Shown in pieces: positions 17,828-27,446 of a DNA stretch of 64,000 bases. A program made the translations under genes and the position numbers. The notes below the pieces were generated by a model. That model had not been told where the DNA came from. It saw only the letters and a program-made list of their open reading frames with translations, and made no database searches. The DNA comes from Pseudomonas neuropathica (GTDB lineage Bacteria; Pseudomonadota; Gammaproteobacteria; Pseudomonadales; Pseudomonadaceae), in assembly GCF_015461835.1 (NCBI RefSeq), contig NZ_JACOPX010000004.1:1-64000 (forward strand), in the 5' to 3' direction. How positions within the stretch are numbered: the first letter of the stretch is position 1; each line of letters begins with the position of its first letter.

Positions 17828-18748
17828 TCAGACTGGGGTCAGTGGCCGTTCGCTCATGAATTGCTCCAGCCTTGAGCGCAACCAGCGCTCGGCCGGATCG
17901 CTGTCGACGTGGCTGAGCCAGACCATCGACAGATCCAGCGTCGGCGTCTTGAACGGGAACGGCTCCTTAAATAGCAATCCGGAAGTGGCCATGGCTGCTG
18001 CCGTGTAGTCCGGCAGACTGGCAATCAGGTCAGTGCCCGCCAGCAGCGCCGGCAACGCGCTGTATTGCGGTACCGACAGCACCACTTGGCGAGTACGACC
18101 GAGTTCGGCCAGCCACTCATCGGCAAAACCACTGACGTTGGCCGTGTGCGAAACCAATACATGGGGGCGCGCGCAATATTCATCCAGCGTCAGCGGTGTA
18201 TCACTGGCGTCGGCGCGCAGGATGCTCGGCTGAATGTGCCGCAGCAGTTTGCGCTTGGCATTGGCCGGCAAGCCTCGGGTCTGGCTGATGCCGACCGTGA
18301 TGTCGCCCGCCGCGAGCAGATCGGGGATGCGCCAGTAATCAACGTGTTGCACCACGAACACCACGTTCGGCGCTTCCTGGCGCAGCGCACGCAACAGCGG
18401 CGGCAGCAGGCCGAATTCGACGTCATCGGACAGACCGATGCGAAACGTCATGGTGCTCACGGCCGGATCGAAATCGCGGGTCAGGCTCAGCGCGACCGAC
18501 AGCGAATCCAGCGCCGGCTTGAGATGGCGGAAAATATCTTCGGCGCGGGCGGTCGGTTCCATGCGGTGACCGACGCGGATGAACAGCGGATCATTGAGCA
18601 TGGTGCGCAAGCGATTGAGCGCCGAGCTGATGGTCGGCTGGCCGAGAAACAACTTCTCGGCCGCCCGGGTCACGTTGCGTTCGAGCATCAAGGTCTCGAA
18701 CACCACCATCAGGTTGATGTCAGCCTTGCGTAGTTCATTGCGGTTCAT
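17828..18748 (-). CDS. LysR-type transcriptional regulator
   Basis: The 306-residue protein has an N-terminal DNA-binding domain (residues 8-68, with LMVVFETLMLERNVTRAAEKLFLGQPTISSALNRLR) and an effector domain. The segment DPLFIRVGHRMEPTARAE is a usual LysR linker hinge. It resembles NahR/SyrM-type regulators. The gene points away from the membrane cassette to its right; no bound operator is visible. A possible target is the isomerase gene immediately downstream on the same strand. Confidence 0.9.
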   Translation of the reverse strand: MNRNELRKADINLMVVFETLMLERNVTRAAEKLFLGQPTISSALNRLRTMLNDPLFIRVGHRMEPTARAEDIFRHLKPALDSLSVALSLTRDFDPAVSTMTFRIGLSDDVEFGLLPPLLRALRQEAPNVVFVVQHVDYWRIPDLLAAGDITVGISQTRGLPANAKRKLLRHIQPSILRADASDTPLTLDEYCARPHVLVSHTANVSGFADEWLAELGRTRQVVLSVPQYSALPALLAGTDLIASLPDYTAAAMATSGLLFKEPFPFKTPTLDLSMVWLSHVDSDPAERWLRSRLEQFMSERPLTPV

Positions 18749-18822
18749 CCATTGCCCCCTGCCCCCCCGGAATACCGGCAGTGTAGAAAGGCCGGGGCCC
18801 CGCCGTCCATCGCCACGCTGCG

Positions 18823-20919
18823 TCAGTTCACCGTCAGGCGTTTCAAGCCCAGCGCCATGACCCGTGAATCGTCATTGATGCCCAATTGTTCAGGGCTGAT
18901 GGCGTCGGGCAATTGCAGCTCGATCGTCAGGCGATCATTGTCTGCCAGATACTGACGGATCGCAGGACTGATCAGGATCTCCAGATGATTATCCTGATGT
19001 TGCACCAGCCGCGTGCTCAGTACCTGCTCGCCATTCAAACTGACAATCACTCGCTGCGCCGGGTGTTGCGGCAAAACGAATGCCATGACCTCCAGCGCAA
19101 TCGAGCGCGCCTCGGGTGACACCCGCAAGTCGACCTGCGCCTGCTGCCCCGCCGACCATGTGCCCCAGTTTTCCGGGGTCGACCAACCGCTGGTCAACTG
19201 CCGGGCGGAGTAGTTGAAGATCAGCGCCTGACCGGGACGCATCAGTGCCAGCGATGACATTCGGCGTCCTTCATCAGGCACGCTCAGGCACTGCGAACAA
19301 CGCTTCCAGCCCGGCGCCAGTACCACCAGGCCATCCACTCGGGTCAGCAGATCCGTTTCACTGTTGACGCTTTTGGCGGCATCGGCCAGCACGGAGTCGT
19401 CGAGGATGTACAACGAGTCGGCATCGTATTGCCCTGATTCGAGCATGTGCTGCGTTTTCTGCCGAGCCTGATCCAGCGCTGTGGAACTCATGCGTCCCAG
19501 ATAGACCGCGTCGGTTTTCAGACCATGGGTCGCAGCGAAATCGGCAATCATTTGCCAGCGTTCGGACTGATTCTGTGGCATCAGACTGCGCACGTTCGGG
19601 TAATGCGCCGCCGCACTCACCCAGAATGGATCACGCATCGGCGTTGGCCATTCTGCGGCGGGCGTCATCATTTTGCTGTTGCGCAAGCCCATCCAGCCGT
19701 TGCGCGTGTCGACAATCTGTATCGTCAATGCCAGTGCCAACAACGTGACGACGATACGTGGCCGGTAACCGCGCACCAGCAGGAACATCACCATCAGGAT
19801 GAGCGCGTACAACACGGGCCAGAACATCCGCCCCGAGGCGCGAAAAACATTGGCCAGTTTGAGGACGATTTTCGGCAGCGGATAGCTGAACGTGTGCCCG
19901 CCGACACCGATCTGGTTCGATAGCGCAAACAACGATAAACCGATCAACGCCAGCAACAGCCAAGGGCGAACGCGAAGCTCATCCTTCAGCGGCTGGCGAT
20001 TTCTCAGAAAGGCAATCAGCGCCAACGGCACCAGCAACAGCACACCCAGCCCCGGATAATTAAAGCCTTCGTAATCGCCGCTGGCTTTTGGCAGATCCGG
20101 CAAGATGAACGACCAGCCCGCTGGGTCGAGTGGCGACAACAGGTTCATCCGGTACAACCCGAAACCGCCGGATTGCCCGCCGTCGGCAATGGCGAAGTAA
20201 CCGGCCTGCCAACAACACACACTCACCACGGCAAACAGCGAAATACCTTCAAGCAACCCCTGACGCCGAGTCAGTTGTTGACTGAAAGTTTTGCCGAGCA
20301 GATCTGCTACCCAGATCAGCGCCACCATCGCCAGCAGGTAAGCATGCACCATCGCCGTCACCGCCAGTAACGCGCCCCAGGCCAGGCGTCGTCGAGACAG
20401 GTTCGGCAACAACGCCAGGTACAGCGCCGCCAGAATAAGAAAATGCCCGGACAGGGAAAGGTGTCCGCCCATGCGTAGAAACATCGGCGGTGAAACCACC
20501 AGCAAACCGGTACCCAGCAAACGAATCAGCGGATTGCCGGTCATCAGCCCCAGCAGTTTCCAGGCGAACCAGGCTTGCAGCACGAAACACGCCAGCAGCC
20601 ACAGACCGAAATACTGGAAGGTCGCCGGCAACCACGCATTGAACGGTTTGAACAGCAACGCCAGCAGCGGATTGGAGTCGGAAAAGATGATCGAACTGCC
20701 CAGCTCCAGACCATAGGAAGGGTTGAGTCCGAGCGGAAAGGTCCAGGGTGAATGGCGAAAATATTCCCAGCCCAGATAATGCGTCGCCGGATCGCCCTGC
20801 TCCAGCCAGGCAATGTTTTGCGGATCCAGCGCTTGCGGCCCGATCACACAGAAAAATGCCAGAACGCCGAGCAGTAAAGGCAACACGCCCAGCGCCGGAT
20901 GGTTTGGTGAAGCCTTCAT
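18823..20919 (-). CDS. DUF6311-like multi-span membrane protein
   Basis: The 698-residue protein has about ten or eleven hydrophobic spans in residues 10-460 and a large C-terminal, probably periplasmic, domain (about 480-698) with jelly-roll-like strands. The region from GDPATHYLGWEYFRHSPWTFPLG, ending in an Asn/Asp-containing loop, is typical of integral-membrane sugar transferases of the GT-C type that use polyprenyl-linked donors. It fits the DUF6311 pattern as I recall it. Its start overlaps the GtrA stop by four bases, so it is the last gene of the surface-glycan cassette and the likely final transferase. Confidence 0.75.
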   Translation of the reverse strand: MKASPNHPALGVLPLLLGVLAFFCVIGPQALDPQNIAWLEQGDPATHYLGWEYFRHSPWTFPLGLNPSYGLELGSSIIFSDSNPLLALLFKPFNAWLPATFQYFGLWLLACFVLQAWFAWKLLGLMTGNPLIRLLGTGLLVVSPPMFLRMGGHLSLSGHFLILAALYLALLPNLSRRRLAWGALLAVTAMVHAYLLAMVALIWVADLLGKTFSQQLTRRQGLLEGISLFAVVSVCCWQAGYFAIADGGQSGGFGLYRMNLLSPLDPAGWSFILPDLPKASGDYEGFNYPGLGVLLLVPLALIAFLRNRQPLKDELRVRPWLLLALIGLSLFALSNQIGVGGHTFSYPLPKIVLKLANVFRASGRMFWPVLYALILMVMFLLVRGYRPRIVVTLLALALTIQIVDTRNGWMGLRNSKMMTPAAEWPTPMRDPFWVSAAAHYPNVRSLMPQNQSERWQMIADFAATHGLKTDAVYLGRMSSTALDQARQKTQHMLESGQYDADSLYILDDSVLADAAKSVNSETDLLTRVDGLVVLAPGWKRCSQCLSVPDEGRRMSSLALMRPGQALIFNYSARQLTSGWSTPENWGTWSAGQQAQVDLRVSPEARSIALEVMAFVLPQHPAQRVIVSLNGEQVLSTRLVQHQDNHLEILISPAIRQYLADNDRLTIELQLPDAISPEQLGINDDSRVMALGLKRLTVN

Positions 20920-21302
20920 CGATACGTCCAGAAATTGTGCAAGACAAAGGTGAACGCTGGAATCGTCAGTGCCACCGCAACGATGCCCAGCAGATAGTGC
21001 AGCCCGGCAACCTGCGCGGCCCAGGCAACGAACATCGCGAGGAAAAAGCCGCCCACGGACACCAGCAGAAAACGCAGCAGCGTTCGTCCATGCAAGCGGG
21101 CAGAAAAGCTCCAGGTGGTGTTGATCACGTAGGAAACCACCGTCGCCACGGCAAACGCCACGCCGTTGGCCAGCGGCGGTTGCGCAGCAATGAAGTCGAT
21201 GAACAGCACCGCCACCAGCGCGTGCAGCGCAGTGACAAACAGCCCGGTCACGGCAAAGCGCAAACCCCGCTGAATCAATGCTGTTTTTTGCGCCGAGGTC
21301 AC
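20916..21302 (-). CDS. GtrA family flippase-like membrane protein
   Basis: The 128-residue protein has four membrane spans (about residues 12-32, 40-60, 75-95, 102-122) and the motif FAVATVVSYVINTTWSFSAR typical of GtrA. GtrA proteins are thought to flip undecaprenyl-phosphate-linked sugar made by GtrB. The GTG start overlaps the methyltransferase stop (GTGA) and the stop overlaps the next start, so translation is coupled through the cassette. Confidence 0.88.
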   Translation of the reverse strand: MTSAQKTALIQRGLRFAVTGLFVTALHALVAVLFIDFIAAQPPLANGVAFAVATVVSYVINTTWSFSARLHGRTLLRFLLVSVGGFFLAMFVAWAAQVAGLHYLLGIVAVALTIPAFTFVLHNFWTYR

Positions 21303-22009
21303 GGTTTGCGCGCCAGCACGAACACACTCAACCCGGCCAGACGGTTCATGCTCATCAACGGCAGTTCAAGACTGCATAGCGTCTTGAGAACACCGTTGAC
21401 CAGCGGATGATGACGCTTGAGCTGTGAACGCGGCGTTTGGGCTTGCGCGCCTTGCGGCAGCAAGCGCAACGCCGCAGCGATCGGAAACACCGCACCGAAA
21501 TAATAGGCACCGCGCTGCACCGTCAAACCGGCATCACGCGCCAGGGTTTCGAACTGCGCCAGGGTGTAACGGCGCTTGTGCTCAAGAAAGTCATCGTGGC
21601 CACTCCACAAGAACTGGAATGCCGGTACCGTCATCAGAAACCGGCTGCCAGATGGCACTTTGTCGACGTACATCTTGAGCAGACCGAGGTCATCATCGAC
21701 ATGCTCCAGCACGTCCATCAGCAACACCAGATCGGCATCGATGGTCTCGATCCCGCGACGGTAGTGCACCGCTTTGCCGGCGGTGGTAGTGCTGGAGTCG
21801 GCGGTATAGCTGATATCCACGCACCACGCTTCGCGTGCATCGGTGTGCGTCAGCAAATGGTGGGAGAAAAATCCCGAGCCGGCACCGACATCAAGGATTC
21901 GGCTGATGGGTGCATCTCCCAGCAAACGCCGGGTGGCGGCGGCTTTCGAGCAGTAATACCAGTGCTCGTCGATGGCGTCGCCGAGGATGTCGGTTTCCTT
22001 GAGATCCAT
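21299..22009 (-). CDS. Class I SAM-dependent methyltransferase
   Basis: The 236-residue protein has motif I ILDVGAGSGFFSHHLL (about residues 38-53), an acidic second strand and LVLLMDVLEHVDDDLGLL, as in UbiE/Coq5-like or Methyltransf_11/23 enzymes. FLEHKRRYTLAQFETLARDAG is typical of methyltransferases in polysaccharide and O-antigen loci. The acceptor is unknown; position between GtrB-like and GtrA-like genes suggests a lipid-linked or surface sugar. It begins three bases after the GT2 stop. Confidence 0.85.
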   Translation of the reverse strand: MDLKETDILGDAIDEHWYYCSKAAATRRLLGDAPISRILDVGAGSGFFSHHLLTHTDAREAWCVDISYTADSSTTTAGKAVHYRRGIETIDADLVLLMDVLEHVDDDLGLLKMYVDKVPSGSRFLMTVPAFQFLWSGHDDFLEHKRRYTLAQFETLARDAGLTVQRGAYYFGAVFPIAAALRLLPQGAQAQTPRSQLKRHHPLVNGVLKTLCSLELPLMSMNRLAGLSVFVLARKP

Positions 22010-22012
22010 GTG

Positions 22013-22978
22013 TCAGTCCTTGGGGTCATAGACGCGACGCACCAGAAAAACCGGCCGGCGTTTGGATTCGATATACGTGCGGCCCAGGTACTCACCGAGC
22101 ACACCGATGCCGATCAATTGCAGTCCACCGAGGAAGGTCACGGCCACCATCAGCGAGGCATAACCGGGCATGTCGATACCGTGAATCAGCGTGCGTAGGA
22201 CGATGAATATGGCGAAGGCAAATGACACCAGCGACACCAGTGCGCCGACATACGTCCAGATCCGCAACGGTTCAGTGCTGAAACTGGTGATGCCTTCCAG
22301 CGCGAAATTCCACAGGCGCCAGCCATTGAACTTGCTCTGCCCCGCCACGCGCTCCGGGCGCTCGTAATCGACGTGAGTGGTGCGAAAGCCGACCCAGGCG
22401 AACAGGCCTTTCATGAAGCGCCGGGATTCCGGCAGGGTCAGCAAGGCATCGACCACGCAGCGATCCATCAGACGAAAATCGCCGACATTCTCGGGCAAAG
22501 GCTGTTCAGCGATCTTGTTGTGCAGGCGGTAGAACCAGTGCGCTGATGTCTGCTTGGCCCAGGTGTCGCTGCGACGGCTGATGCGGTGACCGAGCACCAC
22601 TTCAAAGCCTTCTCGCCAACGCTCGATCATCTGCAGAATGACCTCGGGCGGGTCCTGCAGATCAGCGTCGATCGGCACCACGATTTGCCCGGTCGCGATC
22701 TGCAAACCGGCGGACAACGCTGCTTCTTTGCCGAAGTTGCGACTCAAATCGACGATACGCAGACGCGCATCGTGCCGCTGATGTTCGAGCAGGCGCTCAA
22801 GCGTGGCATCGGTACTGCCGTCGTTGACGAACACCAGTTCAAGGTCGATCAACGCCTGCGTCTGAAAGACTTCATTGATGCACCGCAGAAACGTGTCGAG
22901 GCTGTCCTCTTCGTTAAAAACGGGGACCACCAGCGATAACGTCACCCGCCCGGCCTGTTGCGTTCCGTGCTCAGTCAA
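22013..22978 (-). CDS. GT2 polyprenyl-phosphate glycosyltransferase (GtrB-like)
   Basis: The 321-residue protein has an N-terminal GT-A domain: LVVPVFNEEDSLDTFLR, then VFVNDGSTDATLERL, then PIDADLQDPPEVI (DxD-like) and GHRISRRSDTW. Two C-terminal membrane spans follow (about 235-260, 270-295), as in GtrB, ArnC and DPM-like enzymes that load a sugar on undecaprenyl phosphate. TTG at 22978 is the most likely start (GAAGAG upstream); a GTG about a dozen codons in is the alternative. It heads the four-gene leftward cassette with methyltransferase, GtrA and DUF6311. Confidence 0.88.
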   Translation of the reverse strand: MTEHGTQQAGRVTLSLVVPVFNEEDSLDTFLRCINEVFQTQALIDLELVFVNDGSTDATLERLLEHQRHDARLRIVDLSRNFGKEAALSAGLQIATGQIVVPIDADLQDPPEVILQMIERWREGFEVVLGHRISRRSDTWAKQTSAHWFYRLHNKIAEQPLPENVGDFRLMDRCVVDALLTLPESRRFMKGLFAWVGFRTTHVDYERPERVAGQSKFNGWRLWNFALEGITSFSTEPLRIWTYVGALVSLVSFAFAIFIVLRTLIHGIDMPGYASLMVAVTFLGGLQLIGIGVLGEYLGRTYIESKRRPVFLVRRVYDPKD

Positions 22979-23254
22979 AGGAGTGCTCTTCTTATAGTGT
23001 TAGGCGGTCGCCGAACGATATTCGACGCCATGAGCCGTCCCGTATTAAGCAGCAGCGTCGACGGTGTTGCAAGGATCAGACGGTGTCATTTTGGCCAATC
23101 CACAGGCCTATTGCTGCGCTCTAGCCCGCGCCCTTCAGAAACATCCGCGAACGATTGGAAACAAATGTCCGATAGCCAAAAAAACCGTCTGCGCTAGGCT
23201 TGCGACCATGCGCCACACCGGCTGTCGCACAATGAATCGCATGGAGCGAACTGA

Positions 23255-23446
23255 ATGTATTTCGAGATTTACAGGCAATCCAGAGGCACCCCGAGCACCG
23301 GCAAAGGGCAATGGCGCTGGAGACTGAGAGCGGGTAACCACGAGACCATCGCCAGTGGCGAGTCGTATGTGAACAAGGCGGATTGCATGCACGTGATCGG
23401 GTTGATCAAGTCTGTGCAGGGGGAGACGCCGGTCAAGGAGATCTAG
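23255..23446 (+). CDS. DUF1508 (YegP-type) small protein
   Basis: The 63-residue protein MYFEIYRQSRG...GKGQWRWRLRAGNHETIASGESYVNKADC... is one full DUF1508/YegP repeat. YegP has two such repeats, so this is the single-repeat form. Function is unknown. It stands alone, with about 275 bases to its left containing no recognisable gene, and ends at a strong terminator. Confidence 0.82.
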   Translation: MYFEIYRQSRGTPSTGKGQWRWRLRAGNHETIASGESYVNKADCMHVIGLIKSVQGETPVKEI

Positions 23447-23472
23447 CCGCTCTGCACGGTCCTGCAGATATG

Positions 23473-23510
23473 AAAAAGCCCCACAGTTTTAAGGCTGTGA
23501 GGCTTTTTTT
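23473..23510. terminator. Bidirectional terminator
   Basis: AAAAGCCCCACAG and CTGTGAGGCTTTT form a stem around TTTTAAGG, with A-rich and T-rich flanks, so it can stop both the small + strand gene and the large - strand glycosyltransferase. Confidence 0.85.
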
Positions 23511-23563
23511 CGGGCCGGTATCGAAAGACATTGAAGAAGCAGCGCGCAACGCTGGCCTCTTGT

Positions 23564-26500
23564 TCAGTCCGCCAGCCAGGCATTTCGCCACGCCAACAGA
23601 TGTTCGTCCTTGAGCATCCAGTGATCGAGTACAACGCTGCGCAGGGCGTCTCCAGCCTTGGCGCTGGCATCGGGTTCAGCCAGATGTTCGCGAATAGCGG
23701 CAATCCAGTCTTGCGAACGGTTCCTGACCCTCGTCACCGGGAAATCCCCCCGATAACAAGGGATGTCCGAGCAGATCACGGGGAAACCACAGGCGCCATA
23801 TTCCAACAAGCGCAAATTGCTTTTGCAGGCGTTGAAAAAGTTGTCTTTCAGAGGTGCCAAAGCCAGGTCGAGGTTCAGGTCAGCCAGTCTTTGCGAGTAT
23901 TTTTCGATACTCACCCCCCTATGGAACTCATGGACATAGGGACGCAGTGCTGGTGGGCACATCCCCATGAACACCCATTCAACTTCTCCTTCCAGCGCAC
24001 GAACCACTTCGGCAAGGACTTGCAGGTCGGCGCTGTGACTCGAGCCGCCGGCCCAGCCAACCCGAGGCTTGCGGCCTTGTTGGCGCTGGCTGGTCAGGTC
24101 GCTCCACCAATGGCTCGGCAGACGGTTTTCCATCACCCGGATATCGGCGTTGAACCCCTTCAGCGCATTGGCCAGCGGCTCGGTAGACACCACCAACCGA
24201 TCGCACAGCCCTACGGCTTTCTTCAAGCGTTTGGTGATGTCTTTGGGCAGCAATTCGTGGTTCAAGTTGCCAGCGGGCACGTCAAGAATATAGTCATCCA
24301 GCTCGTAAATCTTGAACGCCCTGGAGAATGCCTTGGTGTCCTGCATGTACTCAAGATGAGGCGTTGTGTGCTGTCCCTGGAAAATGATCGTGTCCGGCGC
24401 AATGCGCTCCAGTTCTGTCGGTTGCAGTCCCTCGTCGCTCACCGTGCCGCCGATCAGCTGCGCAGCTTTCAGGGCAGCGAAAGGCTGACGCACGCGGTAG
24501 TGTCCGCTGCCGAAAGAGTCGAGGGGGTGGCACAGCACATGAGGCAACTCACGACTGGCAAACGGGTGCCAATCAGTGTCGGTACGGTATTTGGAGGAGA
24601 AGCCACTGCCCTCCAGGGTCAGGTTGCGGTTGTAGGCCGGATCGTTGGCGATTTGCGCAAGCCAACGCTGGTACATCACCGACTGTTCGCCCTTGAATCG
24701 TTTGCGCTTGGCTTCTTCCTTGGTCGTGTCGACGTTGTTCTGGCTCACACTGGCTTCGTGAACGAGCAACGCATAAGGCGTCCAGACAATCAGCCGTCCA
24801 GCCTGGCCGACTTTAAGGCACAGATCCACATCGTTAAAGGAAACGGCCAGGCCGATCTCGTCCATCCCCCCCACTTGCTGGTACAGCTCAGTGCTGATCA
24901 TCAGGCAGGCGGCGGTGACCGCGCTGTAGTTCTGATCAAGATGCAAGCGGTGAAGGTAGCCGTTGGACTGCATTGAATCGCCGATAAACGGGTGGTCTGC
25001 AACGCCACGCAACCCGAGTACCACACCTGCATGCTGAACAGTCCCGTCGAGGAATAACAGTTTAGCGCCCACTATCCCCACTTCCGGCCGCTGGGCGTGA
25101 TGGAGCAGTGCACCAAGCCAGTCGCCATCAATGATCGCCGTGTCATTGTTGAGCAGCACCAGGTAATCGCCGCGGGCATGGCTGGCAGCAAAATTATTGA
25201 TCGCCGAATAGTTGAACGGGTGCGGATAACGCAGGATGCGCACCTTGGGATTGTTCAACAGCTCCATACCGTTGAACCAGTCCCGGGCCTCGGCTGTTTC
25301 GCTGTTGTTGTCGACGATGATCAGTTCGTAATTCGTGTAGCTGGTTTTCTCCATGATGCTTTCGATGCAGCGCAGCAGCATCGGCAGGCAGTCCTTGGTG
25401 GGAATGAGGATCGACACCAGCGGCTGTTCCGCATGTTGGTAGACCACACGATTAGCCATTGGCAAAGGTCCGGCCAGCAGCTCATGCGCCACGCCCAGGC
25501 GCTGCAAGTGCGCCCCGACGATGGCTGCCGAGTTCGCGATGACTTGCGGTTCACCGAGCCACTGAGGGAAATTGATCGCCTGATGCACCAGCACATCCGC
25601 GAGGTGCCCGACAGTGCCCAGACCGTGAGTTTCAATCAGCCGAAAAAGCAAATCATGGGGCGCCAGTTCGCTGAAGGCGGGATCAAAGCCGTCGGCAGAC
25701 AGCGCGGCGTCGCGACTGAAAGCCAGTGCGCGGCCGACATAGGGATAACTGCGCAACATATCCAGATTCAAATCCGGCTTGAATACCGGACTCTGGCAGC
25801 CTTCAGCGGTCAGTGAGTCTTCATCGCTGTAACAGGCGCTGACACCGGGATTGAGCGCGATGCCTTCGGCGAGCAAAAGCAGCGCGTGGGGATCCAGTTC
25901 GTCTCCGCCACGCAACAGGTACCACCAGTCAACGTCGATCTCCTGCAACAGTTCATTGAGCTGGCCCGGCCACGATTCGGCCAACGGCAGCCAGACCAGA
26001 TTATCGGCCGGCGTCACGCCTACAGGTTCGGCATTGGAGAGCACCACGATGGCCGCCGCCCGATAAAGCTGGCGGTCAATGCTTTCCAGGCTGGAACGCA
26101 ACAGTCCGATATCACCCGTAGTGTCGGTCAACACCAACAACACGTCCGGTTGCCGCGGCCAACTCGCCAGTCGCGCGGGTAAACCTTCGACCTCGACGGC
26201 GGCCAGTTGCCGACTCGCCAGCCAGCGCTGATAAAGGTCGATATTGCGCTGCTGCCGGCCAACATTCGCCAGAACGCCGAAAAAACGCTCTAACGTGTGT
26301 GCCAGGGTGCCGTCGAGCTGGCCACATTCAACTTCGAAATCGCTGCCCGTCAGTTGAATCCGCTCCAGAGGCGCAAACACTTCAATGCGCGCAAAGAACA
26401 TGGTGCCGGCAAAATAATCCGCTTCGTTGATGCCCTGCGGCTCAATACCGCCACGCTCGGCCAAGGTGACAAGCAACGCGCGGTTGCTTTCGCTGAGGAA

Positions 26501-27064
26501 TCGGGTGACTGGCACCAGGTATCGCTGAGGACCCAGCATCGGCACATGCACCGGGTCGGCCAAGTGTTCCAGCGCTCGACTGAATCGTACCGGGTCCAGC
26601 AGATCATCGAATAGTTCAACGCCCCAATCGATCGCCCCGCCCAAGTGCAGCGAACGCTTGGTGTGCAGCTTGACCAGCGTGCGGATATTGTCGGCATGCA
26701 AGAACGGCAGCACCCGCAGAAACGGCAAAACATCCCTGCCGTGATTCGGCACCCGGTATAGCGAAAAACTCAATGTGCTGGCCGTCAGCTGAGCACAGAT
26801 CTCATCTTCACGACCGGCTACGCAGGTTACGTAGAGGTGCAGGCGTTCAGTCAGTTTAATCAAACGGCGCAGAATATCTTTCAGCACTTCGGGGTAATAC
26901 GCATGGATAACCACGCCGACTGGCGGCTCGCCATCCTCGAACGCTGGCGGCTGCGCAACCAGCACTTCGCAGTCTTCGACGTGGGGTGCGGCGCTGCTGC
27001 CTGACTTGACGGACTGACGTTCAGAAACGCGGTGAGCACCTTGGGCTGATGGTGGAATTTTCAT
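23564..27064 (-). CDS. Multi-domain glycosyltransferase (RgpF-like, GT2, GT4-like)
   Basis: The 1166-residue cytoplasmic protein reads as several modules. Residues about 45-265 are RgpF/WbsX-like (GVVIHAYYPEVLKDILRRL, VPNHGRDVLPFLRVLPFL, KLHTKRSLH). Residues about 305-530 are a weak GT2-like domain with YSDEDSLTA. Residues about 555-800 form a clear GT2 domain (VSILIPTKDCLPMLLRCIES, DNNSETAEARDW, LVLLNNDTAIIDGDWL). Residues about 860-1160 are GT4/GT1-like (ELDDYILDVPAGN, RVGWAGGSSHSADL, NLRLLEYGACGFPVI). Such fusions assemble O-antigen, rhamnan or flagellin glycans. ATG 27064 was chosen over the TTG two codons earlier; no strong Shine-Dalgarno is visible. The gene is isolated, between terminators. 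Confidence 0.85.
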   Translation of the reverse strand: MKIPPSAQGAHRVSERQSVKSGSSAAPHVEDCEVLVAQPPAFEDGEPPVGVVIHAYYPEVLKDILRRLIKLTERLHLYVTCVAGREDEICAQLTASTLSFSLYRVPNHGRDVLPFLRVLPFLHADNIRTLVKLHTKRSLHLGGAIDWGVELFDDLLDPVRFSRALEHLADPVHVPMLGPQRYLVPVTRFLSESNRALLVTLAERGGIEPQGINEADYFAGTMFFARIEVFAPLERIQLTGSDFEVECGQLDGTLAHTLERFFGVLANVGRQQRNIDLYQRWLASRQLAAVEVEGLPARLASWPRQPDVLLVLTDTTGDIGLLRSSLESIDRQLYRAAAIVVLSNAEPVGVTPADNLVWLPLAESWPGQLNELLQEIDVDWWYLLRGGDELDPHALLLLAEGIALNPGVSACYSDEDSLTAEGCQSPVFKPDLNLDMLRSYPYVGRALAFSRDAALSADGFDPAFSELAPHDLLFRLIETHGLGTVGHLADVLVHQAINFPQWLGEPQVIANSAAIVGAHLQRLGVAHELLAGPLPMANRVVYQHAEQPLVSILIPTKDCLPMLLRCIESIMEKTSYTNYELIIVDNNSETAEARDWFNGMELLNNPKVRILRYPHPFNYSAINNFAASHARGDYLVLLNNDTAIIDGDWLGALLHHAQRPEVGIVGAKLLFLDGTVQHAGVVLGLRGVADHPFIGDSMQSNGYLHRLHLDQNYSAVTAACLMISTELYQQVGGMDEIGLAVSFNDVDLCLKVGQAGRLIVWTPYALLVHEASVSQNNVDTTKEEAKRKRFKGEQSVMYQRWLAQIANDPAYNRNLTLEGSGFSSKYRTDTDWHPFASRELPHVLCHPLDSFGSGHYRVRQPFAALKAAQLIGGTVSDEGLQPTELERIAPDTIIFQGQHTTPHLEYMQDTKAFSRAFKIYELDDYILDVPAGNLNHELLPKDITKRLKKAVGLCDRLVVSTEPLANALKGFNADIRVMENRLPSHWWSDLTSQRQQGRKPRVGWAGGSSHSADLQVLAEVVRALEGEVEWVFMGMCPPALRPYVHEFHRGVSIEKYSQRLADLNLDLALAPLKDNFFNACKSNLRLLEYGACGFPVICSDIPCYRGDFPVTRVRNRSQDWIAAIREHLAEPDASAKAGDALRSVVLDHWMLKDEHLLAWRNAWLAD

Positions 27065-27402
27065 ATTCAAACCAATTCAAATAGGGAGCGAGGCTGGAAC
27101 TCGCTGGATGCGCCTTTCACGGCCGAGGTGAGCAAGTATCCACTTTAGTGAGAGCGCTGGCCTCATGACTGGACAGAGGATAAACGACGACAGGTGTGAT
27201 TTGGCGGCCGATCGCTGGCCAATAATGACAGCCCCTACTCTGCGAGCGCGGCTTTAAATGGGTCGGTGAGTCCTGTGAACGTTGTGTCTCTAATGTCGGC
27301 AGAGGCTGTGTTTACTTAAATTGCCTCTCTGCCGACGACCTCACCCTGCACGACGCGCTTCAGCGCCTTCGCTATCGCCACGAAACTGGACTCGCAGAAA
27401 CG
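27065..27402. other. Gap between the large glycosyltransferase and tRNA-Ser
   Basis: About 340 bases without a credible gene. An imperfect inverted repeat, GTCGGCAGAGGC (27295-27306) and GCCTCTCTGCCGAC (27323-27336), differs only by a CT insertion and would form a hairpin with a 16-base AT-rich loop. No T-run follows. The promoter of the glycosyltransferase should be here but I cannot place it. Confidence 0.5.
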
Positions 27403-27438
27403 AAAAAGCCCCGTAGATTTTCATCTACGGGGCTTTTT
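27403..27438 (-). terminator. Terminator of the tRNA-Ser unit
   Basis: A perfect 15-bp stem (AAAAAGCCCCGTAGA / TCTACGGGGCTTTTT) with loop TTTTCA starts eight bases past the tRNA 3' end on the minus strand. Confidence 0.9.
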
Positions 27439-27446
27439 CTATGTAA

